From Thermoplasmata archaeon (GTDB lineage: Archaea > Thermoplasmatota > Thermoplasmata > Lutacidiplasmatales > UBA184), in NCBI GenBank assembly GCA_030042815.1, contig JASHYY010000198.1, positions 1-5,306 of the forward strand: a stretch of 5,306 nt of DNA, in the 5' to 3' direction. A program made the translations under genes and the position numbers. How positions within the stretch are numbered: the first letter of the stretch is position 1; every line of letters begins with the position of its first letter. The notes below the pieces were generated by a model. The model worked only from the letters and a program-made list of their open reading frames with translations, made no database searches and had not been told where the DNA came from. This document shows, one piece after another, positions 1-4,724 of the stretch.

Positions 1-268
1 CCCCGCGGGCCGCGGTCGCGGCGAGGTCGACGTTGTCGACGCCGACCCCGGCCCGGGCGACCAGCGAGAGTCGGGGGGCCTTCGCGAGGAGCGCCGCGGT
101 GACCTTCGTGCGGCTGCGCACGATGAGGGCCCAGGCGTCTCCGAGGTGCTCGGCGAGGCCGGCCGGGTTCGCGCTCGCGTCCACGACGCGGCACGGACCG
201 GCCCGCAGCCGGTCGATCGCCGCCGCGTCGATCGGGTCGGCGACCACGACGAGCGGAAGGTCGGGCAT
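1..268 (-). CDS. serA: D-3-phosphoglycerate dehydrogenase-like protein, N-terminal part (cut by window edge)
   Basis: Translating the minus strand from the ATG at 268 gives 89 residues that stay open to the window edge. The start MPDLPLVVVADPIDAAAIDR, the middle block ALIVRSRTKVTAALL (about 47-61) and RAGVGVDNVDLAA (about 72-84) match the N-terminal substrate-binding domain of D-isomer 2-hydroxyacid dehydrogenases. The arrangement is most like SerA, which oxidises 3-phosphoglycerate to 3-phosphohydroxypyruvate with NAD+ in the cytosolic serine pathway. The NAD-binding Rossmann domain and the catalytic Arg/Glu/His lie beyond position 1, so another 2-hydroxyacid dehydrogenase (glyoxylate, hydroxypyruvate or lactate type) cannot be excluded. 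The ATG is chosen because the protein starts directly with the first beta strand, as usual in the family. No Shine-Dalgarno sequence precedes it. It follows moxR by 52 bases, and the spacer holds an oligo-T tract that may end moxR transcription or serve as this gene's TATA element. Confidence 0.82.
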   Translation of the reverse strand, partial: MPDLPLVVVADPIDAAAIDRLRAGPCRVVDASANPAGLAEHLGDAWALIVRSRTKVTAALLAKAPRLSLVARAGVGVDNVDLAATAARG

Positions 269-293
269 TGCGCGGCGGACCCGGAGGAAGGGG

Positions 294-299
294 AAAAAA
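294..299 (-). terminator. Oligo-T tract between moxR and serA: candidate archaeal terminator or TATA element
   Basis: On the minus strand the 52-base moxR-serA spacer contains AAAGG followed by six T, the only such homopolymer in a very GC-rich window. It starts about 20 bases after the moxR stop codon. Archaeal termination commonly relies on T-rich tracts without a hairpin, which fits. The same tract lies about 29 bases (from its centre) upstream of the serA ATG, where a TATA element for a nearly leaderless transcript would sit, with AAAGG as a possible BRE. The two roles are not exclusive, and the sequence alone does not decide between them. Confidence 0.4.
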
Positions 300-320
300 C
301 CTTTGCGCTCCGAGCGGGGA

Positions 321-1271
321 TTATTCGGCCTTCGGCACGGTCGCCCGTTCGAGGGCTCCCAGGACGATCGCCTCGCCGCGCACGCCCCGGATCCACGGCT
401 CCGGCTTCACGATCACCCGGTGCGCGAGCGCGGGGACGGCGAACGCCTTCACGTCGTCCGGAAGGACGAAGTCCCGTCCGTGGACGAGCGCGCGGGCGCG
501 GGCGAGCTTCTGGAGCGCGAGCGAGCCGCGCGGCGAGGCGCCGACCTCGGCGCGGGGGTCGGCGCGCGTCGCACGGACGAGGTCGACGATGTAGCCCGCG
601 ACCGACGCGTCGAGCTCGACCTCCTCGACGGCGCGCTGGAGCTCGAGGAACCGCGCGCTGTTCGTGACGGGCGGCACCTCGATCGCCTCGGTCTTGCGGC
701 GGCGGCGGCGCTCGAGGATCGTGCGCTCCTCCTGCGGGGTCGGGTAGCCGACCTTCAGTCGCACGAGGAACCGGTCGACCTGGGCCTCCGGGAGCGGGTA
801 CGTCCCCTCGAGCTCGAGCGGGTTCTCGGTCGCGAGAACGAGGAACGGCCGCGGCAGCGCGTAGGTGGACCGCTCGCTCGTCACCTGGTACTCCTGCATC
901 GCCTCGAGCAGCGCCGACTGGACCTTCGGCGGCGCCCGGTTGATCTCGTCCGCGAGCAGGACGTTCGTGAACAGCGGTCCGGGGCGGAAGGCGAACGTGC
1001 CGTGCGCGGGGTCGAGGACCTCCGCGCCGGTGATGTCGTGCGGGAGGAGGTCCGCGGTGAACTGGATCCGCTGGAAGTCGAGCCCGAGCGCCCGGGCGAA
1101 CGACTTCGCCATCAGCGTCTTCCCGAGTCCGGGGAGGTCCTCGATGAGCAGGTGGCCGTCCGCGATCAGGGCGGTCAGCACCTGGTCGACGGCCTCGTCC
1201 CTCCCGACCACGCCGGTGGCGACCGACGCGCGGATCTCGGCGGCGAGGGCCTCGGCCTCCTCCGCGTTCAT
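321..1271 (-). CDS. MoxR-family AAA+ ATPase
   Basis: The product is a 316-residue cytosolic AAA+ ATPase of the MoxR family, at the usual length (about 310-330). Visible motifs in order are: Walker A EDLPGLGKT (44-52), with Asp-Leu where a classical P-loop has Gly, a common MoxR variant; Walker B LLADEINR (105-112); sensor 1 ATENP (147-151, Asn150); the arginine-finger region PEAQVDRF (161-168); and sensor 2 GASPRGS (244-250, Arg248). A run of five Arg (188-192) lies between the ATPase core and the helical lid. MoxR proteins are thought to act as chaperones that use ATP to mature or insert partner complexes, typically with DUF58/VWA proteins like the one encoded upstream. I chose the ATG at 1271. 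The in-frame ATG at 1313 would place the start upstream of the TATA-like box at 1301-1310 and add a non-conserved 14-residue tail. No Shine-Dalgarno is present, which fits a short leader from its own promoter. Confidence 0.95.
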   Translation of the reverse strand: MNAEEAEALAAEIRASVATGVVGRDEAVDQVLTALIADGHLLIEDLPGLGKTLMAKSFARALGLDFQRIQFTADLLPHDITGAEVLDPAHGTFAFRPGPLFTNVLLADEINRAPPKVQSALLEAMQEYQVTSERSTYALPRPFLVLATENPLELEGTYPLPEAQVDRFLVRLKVGYPTPQEERTILERRRRRKTEAIEVPPVTNSARFLELQRAVEEVELDASVAGYIVDLVRATRADPRAEVGASPRGSLALQKLARARALVHGRDFVLPDDVKAFAVPALAHRVIVKPEPWIRGVRGEAIVLGALERATVPKAE

Positions 1272-1300
1272 CGCCGTCCGCCGCGCGCGACCGCGGGCCC

Positions 1301-1310
1301 CGCTATAAGC
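1301..1310 (-). promoter_or_regulatory. TATA-like box for moxR, near-palindromic and possibly bidirectional
   Basis: The minus strand reads GCTTATAGCG here, an isolated AT island in a GC-rich gap. Its centre is about 35 bases upstream of the chosen moxR ATG. With the usual archaeal TATA-to-start-site distance (about 25-30) the leader would be only about 5-10 bases, matching the missing Shine-Dalgarno. On the plus strand the same bases read GCTATAAGCC. That contains TATAAG, the same hexamer as the better promoter candidate at 4715-4724, and would place a plus-strand start near 1332-1336, where the structured element begins. No convincing BRE is visible on either side, so strand preference is unresolved. 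Confidence 0.5.
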
Positions 1311-1335
1311 CACATGGCCGGCCCCGCCGTCCCGC

Positions 1336-1437
1336 GGACCGCCCGGTGTTCCCCAGCCGTAACGACCGGCGTCACGGTAGGCGCTCGCCCTCTCGGCGGT
1401 CTGACCCCGGCTGGGGTGTCGGACACCGGGGTTGTCC
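1336..1437. ncRNA. Long interrupted inverted repeat: candidate structured RNA or regulatory element
   Basis: Four nested complementary segments form one long hairpin. GGAC (1336-1339) pairs with GTCC (1434-1437). CCCGGTGT (1342-1349) pairs with ACACCGGG (1423-1430), 8 of 8. CCCCAGCCG (1351-1359) pairs with CGGCTGGGG (1408-1416), 9 of 9. GACCG (1364-1368) pairs with CGGTC (1397-1401). Internal loops are short: one base (1350) faces six (1417-1422). The apical 28 bases can form further small hairpins. A competing local hairpin, ACCCC (1404-1408) with GGGGT (1413-1417), would break the 9-bp stem, so two folds are possible. The element lies in the 274-base gap between the four-gene operon and moxR. 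I looked for tRNA, 5S, SRP, RNase P and C/D-box hallmarks and found none. It could be a plus-strand sRNA from the TATA at 1303-1309, a structured 3' end of the operon mRNA, or a DNA element. Confidence 0.4.
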
Positions 1438-1450
1438 TCACTTCATCCTC

Positions 1451-1465
1451 GGCGGGCGACCCGCC
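1451..1465. other. Small perfect hairpin GGCGGG-CGA-CCCGCC
   Basis: A six-base perfect inverted repeat with a three-base loop sits 80-95 bases downstream of the stop codon of the 175-residue membrane protein, in the same non-coding gap as the larger structure. It has no T-run on either strand, so it does not resemble an intrinsic terminator. Short GC hairpins arise easily at this base composition, so it may have no function. Confidence 0.2.
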
Positions 1466-1545
1466 CGCGTTGAGTCGAGAGGGACCCTTCGACGGCATCC
1501 GGGCGCGGCTCGCGGCCGCGTCGAGGAGCGGAGGCGCGGCGGCCG

Positions 1546-2073
1546 CTAATAGGTTGCGGCCCCCTCCCGGTCGAACAGCGACGGGCGCGCGAACAGGTAG
1601 GCGAGGGCGGCGAGCGCGACGACGAGCACGCCCGCGGCGACGCCGAGCGGGGCCGCGGTCGCGGGGAGGATGAGCGAGCTCGCCCACGCGATCCCGAGCG
1701 CGAGCGCCGGCACGAGAAGGGTCGTGCGGGCGCGACCGACCCCTCCCGGGAACCGCGCCGGGTCGTCGGCGAGCCAGACGAGGAACGCCAGCCCCGCCGC
1801 GCCGGCCGCGAGCTCGGGCACGAGGCCGAGCGGGCAGGCGAGGGCCGCGAACGCGAGCGCGAGGAGGAGCGGGACCGGGGCCGCGGCCCGCGGGCGGGGC
1901 GAGCGCTGGGAGCGCAGCGCCGCGGCGACCCCGACGCCGGCCAGCACGACCCCGACGCCCGCAAGGTCGGGGAGCCCGGTGAGGTAACCGAGGAACCCGC
2001 CGACCAGCCCGACGAGAGCGTTGGTCGCGAGCGGGGGGTACCGGACCGGCCGGGACGGGTCGCGGACGCTCAT
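1546..2073 (-). CDS. Multi-pass membrane protein of the DUF58 operon, family not recognised
   Basis: The product is a 175-residue, very hydrophobic Ala/Leu/Gly/Val-rich protein with about six predicted membrane segments: roughly 17-33, 36-54, 67-83, 86-102, 118-136 and 141-162. The short loops are Arg-rich (RSQRSPRPR at 54-62, GRAR at 113-116). I recognise no domain or catalytic motif. The start is the ATG at 2073, which overlaps the DUF58 stop codon as ATGA and has GGAGGG at 2083-2078, four bases upstream. The open frame continues upstream to 2454, but there it only reads through DUF58 coding sequence in another frame. As the last gene of the operon it is probably translationally coupled to DUF58. 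Multi-helix proteins without known function often accompany DUF58 in archaeal moxR loci (from memory), so an envelope-associated partner of MoxR/DUF58 is a reasonable inference. Confidence 0.85.
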   Translation of the reverse strand: MSVRDPSRPVRYPPLATNALVGLVGGFLGYLTGLPDLAGVGVVLAGVGVAAALRSQRSPRPRAAAPVPLLLALAFAALACPLGLVPELAAGAAGLAFLVWLADDPARFPGGVGRARTTLLVPALALGIAWASSLILPATAAPLGVAAGVLVVALAALAYLFARPSLFDREGAATY

Positions 2074-3365
2074 CCGGCCCTCCGCACCGCCGGGCGGCGC
2101 AGCATCTCCACGAAGTGCCCGAGCGACCAGTAGTCCGGCCAATCGACGGTCGGGGCGTCCTGCCAGCTCCGCGCGATCCGGGTGCGCCGGGCGAGCGCGA
2201 CCATCCGGGCGACGATCGCCTCGTCGTCGGCCGGAAGCGAGGAACCTTCGGCGAGGAGCGGCAGCGGGGACGGGCTCAGGACGACGACCGGGTATCCCCT
2301 CCTCCGGAGGAACAGGAGGAGGTCGGTCGCCTCCGGGTCGATCAGCGGCGAGAAGAGGACCGTCGTCACGCCGGGCGGGAAGTACCGGCTGACCGAGATC
2401 GCCGCGCGCTCGGAGGGAGCGTCCGCCGGACCGACCCGCGCTCCGAGCAGGCACTGACGCACCCGGAGACGGTGGCCCCGCCCGGTGGAGAGGGGCACCG
2501 CGTCGAGAAACTCGGAGAAAACGCCGACCCCGACACGGGCCTTCTCGTGGAGGAACGAATCGGCGATCCCGACCGCGGCGGCCCGCGAGACCCCGAGCAG
2601 CCGCTCGTCGACCGCCGGGCCGAGCGAGGAACCCCGGGCGTCGAGCAGCAGCAGGACGTCCCCGGTCCGGTCGAGCTCGAACTCGTTCGCCATGAGCCGA
2701 CCCGCCCGCGCGCTCGCCCGCCAGTTGATGACCCGCGGGGGGTCGGTGGCCGTCGCGGGTCGGACCCCGTGGAACTCACCGGTGGACCCGAGGCGGGTCG
2801 ATTGGGTCTCGCCGGGAAGCGCGACCGTGCGGCGGAGCCGGATGGCCCCGACCCGGACGAGCTCGGGCGGGTACCGCTCGACCACGAGCGGCTCCGCGTC
2901 CACGACCGCCGCCCGCTCGACGAGCCCGGCGGCGTCCCGCCAGACGAGGCGCGGCGGCGGGACGACCACAACGGTCGGCTCGCGGGCCGTCCAGCGGACC
3001 TCGAACCGGAACGCCGTCTCGGTCGGCTCGACGATCGCCGTCGCCGTCGGCGCCAGCCCCGGCGGCCGCTCGAGCGCGACCGCAAGGTCGCGCGCGTCGG
3101 CGACCTCCGAGGCGTCGACCGTGCCGACCACGCGGACGTCCGCGCCGGCGCCCTCGACCCGCCGGTCGACCCGGAGCCGCGGGGCCGACCTCGGCCCGCC
3201 CCACGCGGCGGCCGGGGCGGCGAGCAGGAGCGGGAGGGCGAGGAAGATCGGCACCGGTGAGCGGACCACGACGGCGCCGACCAGGAGGAGCGACCCGACG
3301 CCGAGGAGGAGGAGGGCGAGCGGCCGCCAGCGGAGGGTGTCGGCGGGCGCGCCCGGGCCGTTCAC
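2070..3365 (-). CDS. DUF58 domain protein (VWA-like), MoxR partner
   Basis: The product has 431 residues. Two N-terminal membrane helices (about 14-34 and 37-55) are followed by a beta-rich segment (about 60-190) and then the DUF58 hallmark region at 196-230: GEFHGVRP, then DPPRVINWRASAR, then LMANEFE. Next comes a VWA-like half starting with GDVLLLLDARGSS (235-247). This order is standard for DUF58 proteins (PF01882). The metal-site motif is degenerate: D242-A-R-G-S246, with Arg where a canonical DxSxS MIDAS has the middle Ser. DUF58 proteins are encoded with MoxR ATPases and probably act as their membrane-anchored adaptors or substrates; their biochemistry is poorly known. The GTG start at 3365 overlaps the previous stop as GTGA, has GAGG seven bases upstream, and begins just before the first membrane helix. 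The open frame extends further upstream to 3758, but that part is Arg/Pro/Gly-rich frame shadow of the neighbouring gene. Confidence 0.93.
   Translation of the reverse strand: MNGPGAPADTLRWRPLALLLLGVGSLLLVGAVVVRSPVPIFLALPLLLAAPAAAWGGPRSAPRLRVDRRVEGAGADVRVVGTVDASEVADARDLAVALERPPGLAPTATAIVEPTETAFRFEVRWTAREPTVVVVPPPRLVWRDAAGLVERAAVVDAEPLVVERYPPELVRVGAIRLRRTVALPGETQSTRLGSTGEFHGVRPATATDPPRVINWRASARAGRLMANEFELDRTGDVLLLLDARGSSLGPAVDERLLGVSRAAAVGIADSFLHEKARVGVGVFSEFLDAVPLSTGRGHRLRVRQCLLGARVGPADAPSERAAISVSRYFPPGVTTVLFSPLIDPEATDLLLFLRRRGYPVVVLSPSPLPLLAEGSSLPADDEAIVARMVALARRTRIARSWQDAPTVDWPDYWSLGHFVEMLRRPAVRRAG
2078..2083 (-). promoter_or_regulatory. Shine-Dalgarno GGAGGG for the 175-residue membrane protein
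   Basis: GGAGGG on the minus strand ends four bases before the ATG at 2073, inside the end of the DUF58 coding region. It supports the ATGA-coupled start over the longer upstream open frame. Confidence 0.6.
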
Positions 3366-3769
3366 GACCGGGCCTCGAGGTCGTCGAGGCGTCGCCGCAG
3401 ATAGTCCCGGAAGTCCTCCGGGGAGAGCCGGAGCAACGGCTCGAGGTCGGACGGTCGACGGATCGGCAGGGTCGGGTTCGGGCCTTCCCGTTCGAGCCGG
3501 TCGAGGAGGGTGACGAACGTCTCCCGGCCCATGCGCCCCGACCGGAACGCCGCCCGCAGCGCGTCGTTCGGCGTCGGGGTCGGGCGGTGACGGAGACGGC
3601 CGACCGGCCGTCCCACGACCGGCCAGGCCTCCACGAAGAGGAGCGCCGTCGCGCCGACCGCGACCGCCGCCGCCGGGACGGCCGTAGCGAGGTCCGTGTC
3701 GGCCCAGACCGCCACGCCGACCGAGGCGAGCGCGACCCCGAGGAGGACCCAACGCCACGCCGCCGTCAC
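3362..3769 (-). CDS. Small two-helix membrane protein between DUF4129 and DUF58 genes
   Basis: The product has 135 residues. Two hydrophobic helices lie at about 5-24 and 29-48, separated by a short polar turn (ADTD). A hydrophilic, charged C-terminal region of about 85 residues follows and looks mostly helical, with MGRETFVTLLDRLEREG at 80-96 and a terminal segment rich in Arg, Asp and Leu. Basic residues after helix 2 (GRPVGRLRHR) suggest that the C-terminal domain is cytoplasmic. I recognise no named domain. The start is the GTG at 3769, which overlaps the DUF4129 stop as GTGA with GGAGG four bases upstream. The open frame reaches 5038, but upstream of 3769 it is Arg/Pro-rich shadow. Haloarchaeal moxR/DUF58 loci also carry small two-helix proteins near this position (from memory), so a conserved accessory subunit of the system is likely but unproven. 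Confidence 0.85.
   Translation of the reverse strand: MTAAWRWVLLGVALASVGVAVWADTDLATAVPAAAVAVGATALLFVEAWPVVGRPVGRLRHRPTPTPNDALRAAFRSGRMGRETFVTLLDRLEREGPNPTLPIRRPSDLEPLLRLSPEDFRDYLRRRLDDLEARS
3373..3376 (-). promoter_or_regulatory. Shine-Dalgarno-like GAGG for the DUF58 gene
   Basis: GAGG on the minus strand ends seven bases before the GTG at 3365. Together with the GTGA overlap it supports the GTG as the DUF58 start. Confidence 0.45.
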
Positions 3770-4680
3770 GCGGCCTCCGTGGCCCGGTCGAGGTCCGAGA
3801 GCGCCGCGCGGACCGACGTCCGGGCCCGGTCCGCCGCGTCGGGTCCGAGCGGGTGGGAGGAGTAGCGGGCCTCCTCGAACAGGCGCGTGAGCTCGGTCGC
3901 CGCCTCGGGCCGGAGTCCGAGCCGCAGGAGGTGGAGCGTGCGGATCTCCTCCGGGGTATCGGGACCGACGTCGCCCACGACCCGGCCGAGCCGGGAAAGG
4001 AGGTCCCCGTACAGCCGAACGATCACCGCGCGCGGGTCGGTGCCGGCGTCGAGCGCCGCCTCCGCGGTGCACAGCGCGGTGCGGACCGCGGCCGCTTCCG
4101 CCGCGAACGTCGAGCGGGGCAGGCGGGACGCCCGACGGTCCTCGACGTACGCGCGGAGCCCGGGGAGCGCGACGGCCGCGACGACGAGGACGACGCCCGC
4201 CACGACGGCGAACGGAAGCCAGGACGGGAGCCCCGGGACCGAGAACGCGGTGAGGTTCCCCACGTGGGTGAGGTTCGTCCCGTTGGAGACGCCCCCGCCC
4301 GGGGTGCCGGTGGAGTTGGTCGGGCTCTGGGCGGTCCCGCCGGGGGAGACCGACGCGCCGGAGAAGAACTCGAAGGCGAGGATGAAGAGGGTCGCGACCA
4401 GGATGACCATGAGGAACGTCAGGGCGACCCGACCCGGGATCGGGGATGCGCCCGAGGTGAGCCGCCGGTAGACCATCCCCCCGACCAGGAAGAGGAGGAA
4501 CCCGACGATACCCGCCTCGACCGCCCAGCCCGGGACGAGGAGCTCGGAGGCGCGGTACGGCGGCGCGCTCGGGGCGTAGAACGAGCCGACGAGGAGGCTC
4601 GCCGCGGCCCCGGCGGCGAGCGCGACCAGGAGCGCGACGACCAGCAGGTACGATGCTCGGCGAGAGGCCCCGGCGGCCAT
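3766..4680 (-). CDS. DUF4129 domain membrane protein with a sequon-rich outer loop
   Basis: The product has 304 residues. Four membrane helices lie at about 11-33, 54-71, 84-107 and 153-175. The C-terminal part from about 190 carries the DUF4129 (PF13559) pattern: a helix with YGDLLSRLGR (224-233), DTPEEIRTL (241-249) and the hallmark LTRLFEEARYSS (264-275). Basic residues at the N-terminus, after helix 2 and after helix 4 put the DUF4129 domain inside the cell and the loop 108-152 outside. That loop is Gly/Ser/Thr/Asn-rich and has four N-glycosylation sequons: N122-S-T, N133-G-T, N136-L-T and N142-L-T. DUF4129 is often the tail of transglutaminase-like membrane proteins, but here it stands alone. 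It is the first gene of the operon. The ATG at 4680 has a TATA-like box about 39 bases upstream and a possible GGGGGGTT Shine-Dalgarno (G-U wobble) eight bases away. Confidence 0.92.
   Translation of the reverse strand: MAAGASRRASYLLVVALLVALAAGAAASLLVGSFYAPSAPPYRASELLVPGWAVEAGIVGFLLFLVGGMVYRRLTSGASPIPGRVALTFLMVILVATLFILAFEFFSGASVSPGGTAQSPTNSTGTPGGGVSNGTNLTHVGNLTAFSVPGLPSWLPFAVVAGVVLVVAAVALPGLRAYVEDRRASRLPRSTFAAEAAAVRTALCTAEAALDAGTDPRAVIVRLYGDLLSRLGRVVGDVGPDTPEEIRTLHLLRLGLRPEAATELTRLFEEARYSSHPLGPDAADRARTSVRAALSDLDRATEAA
3774..3778 (-). promoter_or_regulatory. Shine-Dalgarno GGAGG for the 135-residue membrane protein
   Basis: GGAGG on the minus strand ends four bases before the GTG at 3769, within the last codons of the DUF4129 gene. 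It supports that GTG as the start. Confidence 0.5.
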
Positions 4681-4686
4681 CGGTGG

Positions 4687-4694
4687 AACCCCCC
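4687..4694 (-). promoter_or_regulatory. Possible wobble Shine-Dalgarno GGGGGGTT for the DUF4129 gene
   Basis: GGGGGGTT on the minus strand lies about six to eight bases before the ATG at 4680. It could pair with the CCUCC region of 16S rRNA using one G-U pair. If the TATA-like box at 4715-4724 is used, this motif would sit at the very 5' end of the mRNA, so its function is uncertain. Confidence 0.3.
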
Positions 4695-4714
4695 GCCGGA
4701 AAGAGGGAGTCCGA

Positions 4715-4724
4715 GCTTATACGC
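4715..4724 (-). promoter_or_regulatory. TATA-like box driving the DUF4129-DUF58 operon
   Basis: The minus strand reads GCGTATAAGC, with TATAAG at 4721-4716. Its centre is about 39 bases upstream of the DUF4129 ATG, so archaeal spacing predicts transcription starting near 4690-4695 with a leader of about 10-15 bases. The hexamer contains the TAA stop codon of the upstream GNAT gene (4719-4717). No -35-like element is seen, which favours an archaeal over a bacterial promoter. Confidence 0.55.

Noticed and set aside
697..711. GGC/CGG triplet run within moxR
   Set aside because: It simply encodes the poly-Arg stretch at residues 188-192. It is short and in frame and shows no sign of being a repeat array.
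1336..1437. tRNA, 5S rRNA, SRP RNA or RNase P RNA in the intergenic structure
   Set aside because: No T-loop GGTTCRA motif, no 5S or SRP helix-8 signature and no RNase P conserved core sequence is seen on either strand. The element is a single long hairpin rather than any of these folds.
1268..1498. A 76-codon minus-strand frame whose stop overlaps the moxR ATG as ATGA
   Set aside because: The overlap mimics the operon junctions, but the frame uses many A/T-ending codons (AGA, ATA, ACA, CGA, GAA) unlike its neighbours. It has low-complexity Pro/Arg/Gly composition, and it covers both the inverted-repeat structure and the TATA-like box.
33..1673. A 546-codon open frame on the plus strand
   Set aside because: It runs antisense to serA, moxR and the end of the membrane protein gene, whose products match known families. 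The translation is Arg/Gly/Ala-rich with no recognisable domain, as expected from antisense frames in very GC-rich DNA.
2115..3260. A 381-codon open frame on the plus strand antisense to DUF58
   Set aside because: The product is dominated by Arg, Asp, Gly and Pro without hydrophobic core patterns. The opposite strand encodes a clear DUF58 protein.
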